37,607 nucleotides of DNA from an uncultured Cyclobacteriaceae bacterium (lineage in GTDB: Bacteria; Bacteroidota; Bacteroidia; Cytophagales; Cyclobacteriaceae), in the NCBI GenBank assembly GCA_947492745.1, contig CANLOE010000073.1, positions 1 through 37,607 on the forward strand, in the 5' to 3' direction. The notes under the pieces are model-generated. The model did not search any database. It was not told where the DNA came from and saw only the letters and a list, made by a program, of their open reading frames with translations. Shown here one piece after another: positions 1-7,106 of this stretch (its first letter is position 1; the number at the start of each line of letters is the position of its first letter). The translations under genes were made by a program, and so were the position numbers.

Positions 1-72
1 CCCGAGGATTGTCAACGCAGAGTGAAGCAAAATGAACAGGAAGATAGGCGATATTTGAAAGCTAAGTTTGTA
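1..72 (+). repeat. Family A palindromic element, right part (A1)
   Basis: This is the right half of the family A element seen complete at 16004-16163, cut by the window start. It begins just after the central hairpin and runs to the terminal TTTGTA at 67-72, followed by TAA (73-75), which fits the family's 3-bp target duplication. The end contains TAAGTTTG (63-70), which matches the Bacteroidota -7 promoter box and points outward towards the gene at 233. Confidence 0.85.
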
Positions 73-232
73 TAACAACATTTATGTCAAAAGAAGTATC
101 CAAGAAAGTAAGCGGTACTTTTCTAAACAGTTTCTTACTTTTCATGAGAAAAGAAGCGTATTTTTCGCACCAAATATCAATAATCAGTACTATTCCTTTT
201 CATCTATTTTTTAACTAAATCACAAACCGATC

Positions 233-622
233 ATGAACGAGAGTAAAAAAAAGGCCCACATTATGAAAATTGTCGATAATCATATCCTCTATTTCAGATT
301 CCTGAAAGGCAATGAGTTATCCAGCTATGAGGAAGGCCTACAGGAATGTAAGGATAATATGGGAAAAAGTGAGGTGGACGTCATCATGGTTGTCGTCGAG
401 GACATCGAAACCATGTTCGCTAAAGAAATGCAGGACATCTGGCTCATGACAGGTGACCTGGCAGACCAAAATGGTTTGGTAAAATGGGGCGTTGTTGTCC
501 CCGATATGGCCAAACAGGTAACCATTGAGTATCTGGTACAGGGTGGTAAGGACGGAGATAGAGATTATGAACATTTTATCTCTACCGATGAAGATGATGT
601 TATGAACTGGTGCAAGGAGTAA
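233..622 (+). CDS. Uncharacterised 129-aa protein, possibly STAS-like
   Basis: I do not recognise this family with certainty. The protein is soluble and acidic, with no signal peptide or membrane segment. Predicted strands (around residues 10-24, 48-56 and 84-98) alternate with helices rich in acidic residues (around 30-45 and 60-80). That pattern resembles small STAS/SpoIIAA-like regulatory proteins, but no diagnostic motif is visible. The ATG at 233 follows an AT-rich leader without a Shine-Dalgarno sequence; a weak TATTTTTT box lies at about 204-211. The gene stands alone between repeat elements A1 and B1. Coding is supported by length and a balanced, protein-like composition. The function is unknown. 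Confidence 0.7.
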   Translation: MNESKKKAHIMKIVDNHILYFRFLKGNELSSYEEGLQECKDNMGKSEVDVIMVVVEDIETMFAKEMQDIWLMTGDLADQNGLVKWGVVVPDMAKQVTIEYLVQGGKDGDRDYEHFISTDEDDVMNWCKE

Positions 623-671
623 GAGATTGTTCCGGAAGATAGTATTTTGAAATTTGGTATCGCTTATTTTA

Positions 672-839
672 GCCCGAATTATGCATTGGAACTTCGTAAC
701 GAGGGTTTAAATAACAATAAACCGGGGAGTTTTATTGGATTTTGCATAGTACCGCTATGGTGAATTCAAAAAACGTAGTGCAACGACCGGTTTGCAGCCA
801 TTTAGATCCGCAGTAGATTTTCCAATGCATGATCCGGGT
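672..839 (+). repeat. Family B palindromic element (B1), 168 bp
   Basis: The ends GCCCGAATTATGC and GCATGATCCGGGT form the terminal inverted repeats. TTA stands on both sides (669-671 and 840-842) as a 3-bp target duplication. The middle is the hairpin core of the family, CATAG-TACC-CTATG like (around 744-760). The left and right halves are imperfect reverse complements of each other. The copy is otherwise complete. Confidence 0.85.
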
Positions 840-1260
840 TTAAAGAGAACCGAACGTGGAAAATGCTCTCCGAACATTTTCGTGAAGGGGCCAGCCTGCC
901 GTGTAAGAAACGATGACAAAACTATCTGCGAATTTTCAATGAAATTGTACACCAAAAGAAGTGCCTAAGAAAATAAAAGAGATACAGATCGAAACAGCCT
1001 CTCAATCCTACAGTACAGATTTATATTACTGGATTTGATGTAATCCTTATCGTCTACCGAAATGGAACTTGTCCTCCAGAGCAGAATAGGGCAAGTTTCC
1101 TACTTCGGCAATAGTTTTGTTCCCACAATACTGTCTATCTCCCATTTTCGCTGACCTTTGAGTTTAGGATAGTGAGACAAAGATATACCTGCCATCGCCA
1201 GCACTATACCACTGATATAAAAGGTATTACGTAAAAACATCCAAAATACCGTGCAGTGAA
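840..1260. other. Intergenic stretch with no supported gene
   Basis: Between B1 and the end of the sbtA-like gene I see no convincing coding region. Positions 887-906 (GGGCCAGCCTGCCGTGTAAG) resemble 37417-37433, and 951-971 resemble 87-107; both are short local similarities of unknown meaning. No terminator with a T-run follows the sbtA stop, although a 7-bp hairpin (1259-1275) overlaps that stop codon. Confidence 0.5.
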
Positions 1261-2226
1261 CTATAAGGTATAGTTGATCAACTGTAGATAGAGAGGAATG
1301 CCCAAAATGATATTAAATGGAAAAGTAACCGCAAGGGCCATGGGGATATACAGGCCTACATCTGCCTTAGGAGCTGCCAGTTTCATAGCTGCCGGTACCG
1401 CGATATAAGAAGCACTCGCCGCCAGTACGGAAAAGAGCAGCCGGTCGCCGGGTATCGGAGAGACCGCTTTACTGATATAGGCTATCGCCAGACCGTTGAT
1501 CAATGGAATGATAATCGCAAAAAGTAACGGAAACCACCCATGTTTCAGGAAAGAAGATAGTTTCTTACCGCTGGTAATGCCCATGTCCAGTAAGAATACT
1601 GCCAGAAAGCCTTTGAAAATATCTGTCGTAAACGGAGCTATGCCCTGAGCTTGTTTTTCATTGGCCAGAAAACCTATGAACAGACTCCCGATAATCAGCA
1701 GTACACTACCGTTGGTCAGGGAGTGTTTGACCAAAGCTCCCATGGGGACTTCCTTCTTTGCACCATTACCAAAGAGTGAGAGTAGCAAAACCCCTACGAT
1801 GATAGCGGGAGCCTCCATCAATGCCATTACCGCTATCATATATCCGCCAAAGTCAAGTCCCAGCATCTCTATAAACGAAACACAGGTCACGAAAGTGACC
1901 GCACTTACAGAACCGTATGCGGCAGCTATGGCCGCTGCATTGTCCACACCTACACGTGGCCGAAGTATAAAAAAGGTGTACAAAGGAACTGTTAGCGCCA
2001 GCAGTATCCCAAAAATCAAAATCCAGAGAATATCACTGCCCATAGGAGTATGCGCCAGTTCCTGACCTCCTTTGAAACCAATAGAGAACAACAGGTAAAG
2101 CGAAATGAATTTCGAGGAGTTCTTGGGTATTTCCAGATCGCTCTTCAATTGTACTGCGATGACTCCCAGAAAAAAGAACAACAGTGCCGGATTGGTCAGA
2201 TTATCTATCAATAAGTCAAAATTCAT
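1261..2226 (-). CDS. sbtA: SbtA-family sodium-dependent bicarbonate permease
   Basis: The 321-aa inner-membrane protein has about ten hydrophobic segments arranged as two similar halves, as in the SbtA (DUF897) family, which imports HCO3- with Na+. Visible family signatures are GFKGGQEL (51-57), AAYGSVSAVTF (102-112) in the first half and SASYIAVPAAMKLA (271-284) in the second. The hydrophilic loop joining the halves (about 153-166) is short compared with the roughly 370-aa cyanobacterial proteins. The stop TAG lies inside a 7-bp hairpin (1259-1275). The upstream gene on the same strand (2945-3184) is amber-interrupted, and elements B2 and C1 sit between it and this start. A CbbR/CmpR-like LysR gene lies further upstream and divergent. 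Substrate specificity is inferred from the family. Confidence 0.88.
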   Translation of the reverse strand: MNFDLLIDNLTNPALLFFFLGVIAVQLKSDLEIPKNSSKFISLYLLFSIGFKGGQELAHTPMGSDILWILIFGILLALTVPLYTFFILRPRVGVDNAAAIAAAYGSVSAVTFVTCVSFIEMLGLDFGGYMIAVMALMEAPAIIVGVLLLSLFGNGAKKEVPMGALVKHSLTNGSVLLIIGSLFIGFLANEKQAQGIAPFTTDIFKGFLAVFLLDMGITSGKKLSSFLKHGWFPLLFAIIIPLINGLAIAYISKAVSPIPGDRLLFSVLAASASYIAVPAAMKLAAPKADVGLYIPMALAVTFPFNIILGIPLYLQLINYTL

Positions 2227-2480
2227 TGGTAATCGGATACTTTATAATTGAGGTTATGTAAATGTTCAGGCAAAATAATGGTCTACAATCACTTCATGGC
2301 CTTTATACTAAGAGAAAATGAAATGGGAAATTTAGAGTTCGGTCTATCATAGCAAAATCCTGCATTGGTACAAAAGTCATTGGTGAATTGGCCATTTGGG
2401 CCGTTCAGGACGGAATAGTAACTTTGTAATTATTTTTGCTTTGTCCCAAACCAATTGTGTTTCGGTATAACTTATTTTTA

Positions 2481-2649
2481 GCCCGGATCATGCGTTGGTA
2501 CTTCGTCACGAGGGTTCAAATAGCAATAAATCAGGGAGTTTTATTGGATTTAGCATAGCACTGCTATGGTGAATTCAAAAAACGTAGTGCAACGACTGAT
2601 TGGCAGCTATTTAGATCCGCAGTAGATTTTCCAATGTATGATCCGTGTT
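2481..2649 (+). repeat. Family B palindromic element (B2), 169 bp
   Basis: The element has the ends GCCCGGATCATGC and a mutated GATCCGTGT. TTA flanks it at 2478-2480 and 2650-2652. The right TTA is also the left TTA of the adjoining C1 element. The central hairpin CATAGCACTGCTATGG is present. It lies between sbtA and the broken gene at 2945-3184. Confidence 0.88.
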
Positions 2650-2652
2650 TAA

Positions 2653-2821
2653 CCCAAAATAATCAATAGCCTTTCTATTACAAGCATAAATTGCTTCTAA
2701 ATCAGCTGTTTTACGCTACGCAGGTTCGCCACCCTAATGATACACTAGGCCTCCTCACCTAAACCGCTGATTTTATCGCACTTTATGCTCTCATAACGAA
2801 ATCCTATTGATCAATTTGGGT
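2653..2821 (+). repeat. Family C palindromic element (C1), 169 bp
   Basis: The ends are ACCCAAAATAATCAATAG and CTATTGATCAATTTGGGT, flanked by TTA at 2650-2652 and 2822-2824. It abuts B2 with a single shared TTA. The arms include the family motifs CATAAATTGCTTC and ACGCTACGCAGGTT; the centre differs from that of A and B. Confidence 0.88.
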
Positions 2822-2944
2822 TTAAGCAAAAGGTGGAAAGTAGTTGGCCTAGGGCGCTACATCCTTTGCTGTCCCTAATGGAAAACCTGATGTAGCGTTA
2901 TAGGTATGGATGAGTTCAGACGACTGCCTCAGTCGGTTTGATTT

Positions 2945-3184
2945 TCAGGCGGAGGATAACGTCGCTTTCTGCCACTGCGCCCCGTTCTTCAACAACCTCT
3001 CCGCTTCCCACTGATTAGCTTTTCTTTTCACATGTGCTGCATCACTTCCGAAACTCTCTTGCAGGTTTAGGATTTGTATATTCTAGAACCTGACCTTATC
3101 ACTGATCAGCGCACACAATACTTCTTCGGCTTCATCCACAGAAAAAGCACTATCGATAGGCTTCAATGGATGTAATTTTTCCAT
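2945..3184 (-). pseudogene. Amber-interrupted 79-codon gene upstream of sbtA
   Basis: Reading from ATG at 3184, an open frame runs to TGA at 2945-2947 with one interruption, a TAG at codon 34 (3083-3085). Both parts look coding. The first (starting MEKLHPLKPIDSAFSVDEAE) is a soluble acidic segment with the shape of a small helical domain. The second part (45 residues) is rich in K, E, Q and W and ends WQKATLSSA. No frameshift is needed. It is divergent from the LysR gene, with an 89-bp AT-rich shared upstream region, and is on the same strand as sbtA, so it was probably part of an sbtA transcription unit. It could be a pseudogene, a readthrough or recoding case, a sequencing error, or two short peptides. 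I do not recognise the family. Confidence 0.55.
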
Positions 3185-3273
3185 AATTGTCTTAGTTGGT
3201 TATAGCACAAAGTAAGCCAAAAGAATTTATATATTTTTATTTATATTTACTATAAAAATCATTAACACATTTT
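3185..3273. promoter_or_regulatory. Divergent AT-rich control region for the LysR gene and the sbtA-side gene
   Basis: This 89-bp gap separates the starts of two divergent genes. It is very AT-rich (3225-3262 is almost all A and T), the usual place for LysR operator sites. LysR proteins usually bind T-N11-A sites in such divergent gaps; several AT-rich candidates fit and none stands out. Confidence 0.4.
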
Positions 3274-4203
3274 ATGGATTATACATTGCACCAGCTAAGG
3301 ATTTTTCTCAAAATATCAAAAACCCTTAGTATCACCAAGGCGGCAGAAGCACTGCACTTGACTCAACCTGCGGTATCCATCCAACTGAAAAAACTTCAGG
3401 AACAGTTCGATATCCCTCTGATAGAAGTTATCGGTCGTCAGGTATACCTGACCGATTTTGGTAAGGAGATAGCCATTGCCAGTGAAAAGATACTCCAAGA
3501 GGTACATGAGATCAAGAACAGGACGTTGGCCTATAAGGGTTTTCTTGTTGGGCAACTCAATATTTCCATCGTATCGACGGCCAAGTATGTCATGCCCTAC
3601 TTTCTAGCCGATTTTCTGGAGCTGCACTCTGGAGTAGAGCTGAAGATGGATGTCACGAACAAATCAAAAGTACTCCATAGCCTTGAGAACAACGAGGTCG
3701 ACTTTGCTTTGGTATCCGTACTTCCCGAACACCTACAGATACAGCGTGTGGAACTGATGAAGAACAAACTGTACCTCATCGGCGCACGTCAAGAGAACAA
3801 AAACCCTAAAGCCAAGAATATATCGCGGGAGACCTTTGAGCGGACACCCTTGATCTATAGGGAGCAAGGCTCCGCCACAAGACAGGCTATGGAGCGGTAT
3901 ATTTCAGGACATCGCATCCCACTCAAAAAGACAATGGAACTCACGTCCAACGAGGCAGTAAAGCAAGCGGTACTGGCTGGGCTGGGTTGCTCCATCATGC
4001 CGCTCATTGGCCTGAAGAATTCTCTTCTCAACGGAGACTTGCAGATCATTCCCGCTGAGGGCTTGCCCATCATTACTCACTGGAATCTGATATGGCTAAA
4101 GGGAAAGCGTTTCAACCCCATAACCGAAGCTTATCTGGAATTTGTCCAAGCCAAGAAAGAGGCTATCATCCATAAGCACTTTCAGTGGTATGAAAAATAC
4201 TGA
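3274..4203 (+). CDS. LysR-type regulator, CbbR/CmpR-like
   Basis: The 309-aa protein has the standard LysR plan. The N-terminal winged helix-turn-helix spans residues 1-62, with the recognition region AAEALHLTQPAVSIQLKKL at about 24-42. A linker helix (65-88) follows, then the effector-binding domain from about residue 92. The segment STAKYVMPYFLADF at the start of the effector domain is typical of the CbbR/RbcR/CmpR group, which controls carbon fixation and inorganic-carbon uptake genes. Its position divergent to the sbtA locus supports a role in sensing carbon status, though the ligand cannot be read from sequence. The ATG at 3274 gives the canonical LysR start. A perfect 8-bp stem hairpin (4211-4228) follows the stop. 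Confidence 0.9.
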   Translation: MDYTLHQLRIFLKISKTLSITKAAEALHLTQPAVSIQLKKLQEQFDIPLIEVIGRQVYLTDFGKEIAIASEKILQEVHEIKNRTLAYKGFLVGQLNISIVSTAKYVMPYFLADFLELHSGVELKMDVTNKSKVLHSLENNEVDFALVSVLPEHLQIQRVELMKNKLYLIGARQENKNPKAKNISRETFERTPLIYREQGSATRQAMERYISGHRIPLKKTMELTSNEAVKQAVLAGLGCSIMPLIGLKNSLLNGDLQIIPAEGLPIITHWNLIWLKGKRFNPITEAYLEFVQAKKEAIIHKHFQWYEKY

Positions 4204-4210
4204 AGAACAG

Positions 4211-4228
4211 GGAGGTAGTCCTACCTCC
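4211..4228. terminator. Hairpin after the LysR gene
   Basis: GGAGGTAG and CTACCTCC form a perfect 8-bp stem around the dinucleotide TC, 8 bases after the LysR stop. There is no immediate T-run (the next T-rich stretch is at 4250-4260), so it is at best a weak intrinsic terminator and may instead stabilise the mRNA end. Confidence 0.4.
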
Positions 4229-4454
4229 TATAGGAGAAGTGATCTAGACTTTTTCTTTTACCAGCAAATTTCACATTTAGCACCCTTACTTTGTCTTTTT
4301 TAAGTTCCTTATTTTTAGATATGTAAGGAGGTAAAGCCTTCATCAGGACACAAAAGCCAAAATTCTCGCTGCCAAACAAAAAGTCTATTACTCCGGCAAA
4401 ATCAATATCGGCAACGGATAGGCAAAAAGCTGCGACAAAGAAGAACATTTTCAT
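4221..4454 (-). CDS. Possible small exported protein, 77 aa
   Basis: This low-confidence gene encodes a hydrophobic start (MKMFFFVAAFCLSVADIDFAG) like a signal peptide or membrane anchor. A mixed middle part and a basic tail (KNKELKKDKVRVLNVKFAGKRK) follow. Its stop codon sits inside the hairpin that follows the LysR gene, so the two genes converge. A perfect 12-bp palindrome (4487-4498) lies 33 bases upstream of the ATG and could be an operator. There is no clear promoter box. I do not recognise a family, and a chance open frame is possible. Confidence 0.3.
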   Translation of the reverse strand: MKMFFFVAAFCLSVADIDFAGVIDFLFGSENFGFCVLMKALPPYISKNKELKKDKVRVLNVKFAGKRKSLDHFSYRR

Positions 4455-4868
4455 GATCGCTATGGTGGATTGTACATTTCAAAACAGTCCCTAGGGACAT
4501 ATACCTAAACGCAATTGATTTGGGACAAGATGGATTTCTTGACTTTAAGTGCCACTATTTCCTTAAGACCCTAATGGCAAATCCACCCGTAACGATTCAA
4601 CACTACACGGATTTTCCCCATAGCCACTGCCTATAAGATTTTCATTTTTCTTGAGTATAAAGGGAATCCACTCCATTTCCTCAACCATCCCCACTGAGGG
4701 TTATACCCAAATGAAATTGTTCTGGAACAGACTGAAGCAATTTCCGGTCAGAACGACCCTAATGACCAGTCTACCAATCAAATTGTACCAATACGGGGTT
4801 TTCCATTTTGGGTTGAAACCCAAATTTCCCAATTCACTTTTTCTTGAGTATAAAACCTCAGCGTCTTA
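4455..4868. repeat. Intergenic region with diverged family F repeat units
   Basis: No gene is supported here. Positions 4502-4545 (TACCTAAACGCAATTGATTT, then GGGACAAGATGGATTTCTTG) resemble 7573-7615. Positions 4702-4740 share the same opening TATACCCAA. The string TTTTTCTTGAGTATAAA occurs at about 4645-4661 and again at 4843-4859. These look like old, diverged copies of another dispersed repeat. Confidence 0.4.
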
Positions 4869-6410
4869 TTATTGCGCAGCCAATAAGGTTTTGAAACTGA
4901 CCAGTTGTACTATCTTATCGTTCAGTGCTTCAATGGATATACGCTCTTGCTCAGCGGTATCCCTGTGCCGAAGGGTTACTGTACCGTCTTCTAGACTCTG
5001 GTGATCCACCGTCACGCAATAAGGTGTACCGACGGCATCCTGTCGTCGGTAGCGACGGCCAATGGCATCTTTTTCATCGTACTGACAGGTATGGTCCAGT
5101 TTGAGGCCGTCGATGACCTCTCTTGCTTTTTCGGGAAGACCGTCTTTTTTGAGCAAGGGCAGCACCGCTACCTTGGTCGGCGCCAGTGCGGCAGGTATTT
5201 TCAGTACAGTACGCTCGCTACCGTCTTCGAGTGTTTCCTCAGTATAGGAGGCCGAAAGTACCGCTAAGAACAGTCGGTCAAGGCCAATAGAGGTCTCGAT
5301 GACATAAGGCACATAACTCTTGTTTTCTTGATGGTCGAAAAACTGTAGTTTCTTACCGGAATGTTCTTCATGAGCTTTCAGGTCAAAATCGGTACGCGAG
5401 TGGATACCCTCCAGTTCTTTGAAACCCATGGGGAAGTCAAATTCGATATCACAAGCGGCATTGGCATAGTGTGCCAGATTGAGGTGATCGTGGAAGCGGT
5501 AGTTCTCTTCTCCCAGACCCAAAGCCTTATGCCATTGTATCCGCTTCTGCTTCCAGGATTCATACCACTCCAGTTCCTCTCCCGGTTTGACGAAAAACTG
5601 CATTTCCATCTGTTCGAACTCCCGCATTCGGAAGATGAACTGTCGGGCGATAATCTCATTTCTAAATGCCTTTCCTATCTGCGCTATGCCAAAAGGGATT
5701 TTCATCCTCCCTGTTTTCTGGACATTGAGGAAGTTGACAAAGATGCCCTGCGCTGTTTCCGGACGGAGGTAAATCGTGCTGGCACCATCGGCCAGCGAAC
5801 CCAGCTCTGTAGAGAACATCAAGTTGAACTGTCGCACATCGGTCCAGTTCTTGGAGCCCGATACGGGACAGGCGATACCCAACTCCTCTATCAATAATTT
5901 GAGGTCGTCCAAGTCACTCTCCATACCTTTTTTAAGGCGCTCATTGATGGCCTCGATTTTCTTTTGATTGTCGAGCACCCTGGGATTAGTGGCCAGAAAC
6001 TGTGCCTCATCGAAGTCCTCCCCGAACCGCTTGGCCGCCTTGGTCACCTCTTTCTTTATCTTGGCCTCTATCTTTGCTACATGCTCTTCTATGAGGACAT
6101 CGGCGCGGTACCTTTTCTTTGAATCTTTGTTATCGATCATGGGATCGTTGAAGGCATCCACATGACCGGAGGCTTTCCAAGTGGTCGGATGCATAAAAAT
6201 AGCTGCATCTATACCTACGATATTCTCGTGCATCTGTACCATGAACTTCCACCAGTACTGCTTGAGGTTGTTTTTCAGTTCCACTCCGTTCTGCCCATAA
6301 TCATAGGTGGCCGCCAGACCGTCATATATCTCACTGGAAGGAAAGATGAACCCATATTCTTTCGCATGGGAAATGATTTTTTTCAGAAGGTTATCGTCTT
6401 GTTTTGCCAT
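4869..6410 (-). CDS. glyS: Glycine--tRNA ligase
   Basis: This 513-aa class II synthetase of the dimeric, eukaryote-like type charges tRNA-Gly in the cytoplasm. The catalytic core carries LRPETAQGIFVNF (215-227), motif 2 around AFRNEIIARQFIFRMREFEQ (248-267) and motif 3 ETSIGLDRLFLA (372-383). An anticodon-binding domain occupies about 400-513. I chose the ATG at 6410 (MAKQDDNLLKK) because it matches the usual Bacteroidota start; the open frame extends 32 codons upstream, but that part reads through the promoter. A promoter with TTTG (6445-6448) and TATCTTTG (6416-6423) ends only 5 bases before this ATG, so the transcript is predicted to be leaderless or nearly so. Confidence 0.97.
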   Translation of the reverse strand: MAKQDDNLLKKIISHAKEYGFIFPSSEIYDGLAATYDYGQNGVELKNNLKQYWWKFMVQMHENIVGIDAAIFMHPTTWKASGHVDAFNDPMIDNKDSKKRYRADVLIEEHVAKIEAKIKKEVTKAAKRFGEDFDEAQFLATNPRVLDNQKKIEAINERLKKGMESDLDDLKLLIEELGIACPVSGSKNWTDVRQFNLMFSTELGSLADGASTIYLRPETAQGIFVNFLNVQKTGRMKIPFGIAQIGKAFRNEIIARQFIFRMREFEQMEMQFFVKPGEELEWYESWKQKRIQWHKALGLGEENYRFHDHLNLAHYANAACDIEFDFPMGFKELEGIHSRTDFDLKAHEEHSGKKLQFFDHQENKSYVPYVIETSIGLDRLFLAVLSASYTEETLEDGSERTVLKIPAALAPTKVAVLPLLKKDGLPEKAREVIDGLKLDHTCQYDEKDAIGRRYRRQDAVGTPYCVTVDHQSLEDGTVTLRHRDTAEQERISIEALNDKIVQLVSFKTLLAAQ

Positions 6411-6415
6411 GGGCG

Positions 6416-6448
6416 CAAAGATAGAAAAAAAGGACGCTTTAACACAAA
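6416..6448 (-). promoter_or_regulatory. Bacteroidota-type promoter of glyS
   Basis: On the minus strand TTTG (6448-6445) is followed after 21 bases by TATCTTTG (6423-6416), a full match to the -33 TTTG and -7 TAnnTTTG boxes known for Bacteroidota. The expected transcription start falls at about 6410, on the glyS start codon itself. Confidence 0.7.
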
Positions 6449-6793
6449 GTGTGCCTCTGGAATAGCGTATAATCAGGTGGAATGAGGCACATGTTACCGC
6501 TCTCAACTATTTTGTAATCCCTGAAAAGGCCCCATAAGCCCCGACTTCCACAAAGATCTGACACAAAATATATTGTTTTAAAAATCAATGTATTACACTC
6601 CTTGGCACCGTTCTCGGTAGGGTATATGTTCATTTTGTTCACCATGAACAGGCAGAACAACCCGCAGCCAATAGCAGCTGCTCGCACCTCCACATAACAT
6701 ACTGACCATCAGAAAAGTAAAATTATTTATAAGCGAACGGACATTCTCCCTATTTCGGGTCTTAGCGGATGCCAAGGCCAGGGAGAACCATTG
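6424..6793. other. Intergenic stretch with nothing recognisable
   Basis: This stretch lies between the glyS promoter and the terminator at 6794. A minus-strand open frame (6593-6853) crosses the terminator hairpin and has no protein-like character, so I do not call it. Nothing else stands out. Confidence 0.5.
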
Positions 6794-6823
6794 AAAAAGG
6801 CTGCATCCGGTGCAGCCTTTTTT
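6794..6823. terminator. Rho-independent terminator
   Basis: AAAAA-GGCTGCA-TCCGG-TGCAGCC-TTTTTT forms a perfect 7-bp G+C-rich stem with A and T runs on the two sides, so it can act in both directions. It lies 41 bases after the stop of the minus-strand gene remnant at 6865-7080 and most likely served that gene. Confidence 0.85.
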
Positions 6824-6864
6824 ATTTGTTACAGATGCCTTCGCATACCGCAAAGGTCAGTCTT

Positions 6865-7080
6865 TCACTTTTTTTCTTCGCCTTCTACATAGTACTTGTT
6901 CATAAAGAACAACATACCGAATGAACAGAACAATCCGAAGCCGATAGATCCCCAAAACCCCGGTTCCTCCGGATCAAACGAGCCTGTCGGACTGATGGCC
7001 ATAAATATAACCGCCTAATCGACCGCTGCTATGGCAAGAAGTATTTTTATTTTCTTGGATACATTAGGGGAAAATTTCAA
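6865..7080 (-). pseudogene. Amber-interrupted small two-helix membrane protein
   Basis: From a TTG start at 7080 (MKFSPNVSKKIKILLAIAAVD), the frame hits TAG at codon 22 (7015-7017). It then continues open through AVIFMAISPTGSFDPEEPGF to TGA at 6865-6867, and a terminator follows 41 bases later. The whole would be a 71-residue protein with two membrane helices (about 10-29 and 46-62), an acidic DPEEPGFWGSIGFG linker and a charged tail. The second part alone, from ATG at 7002, gives a 45-aa peptide that may still be made. The intact flanks and a matching terminator argue for a recently broken or recoded gene rather than chance. The family is unknown to me. Confidence 0.55.
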
Positions 7081-7106
7081 CCCGTTCTTTTTTCTAACAG
7101 TTACTA

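Noticed and set aside
84-218. 44-codon frame starting MSKEVSKKVSGTF after A1
   Set aside because: It starts 14 bases after a -7-like box but has no recognisable protein features; chance is likely.
672-839. The hairpin-containing repeats as CRISPR or as small RNA genes
   Set aside because: Copies are dispersed, inverted and nested, not regularly spaced, and carry target duplications, which points to mobile elements rather than arrays or RNA genes.
1259-1275. Hairpin AACTATA-AGG-TATAGTT over the sbtA stop as a terminator
   Set aside because: The stem is A+T-rich and no T-run follows in the gene's direction.
2289-2429. Minus-strand frame reading YYSVLNGPNGQFTNDFCTNA and onward before sbtA
   Set aside because: It has protein-like flavour but no start codon, an in-frame TAA just upstream and only about 46 codons. 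It could be a remnant, but the evidence is too thin.
6593-6853. Minus-strand 86-codon open frame
   Set aside because: It runs through the strong terminator hairpin at 6794-6823, has no protein-like pattern and overlaps the end of the broken membrane-protein gene's transcript.
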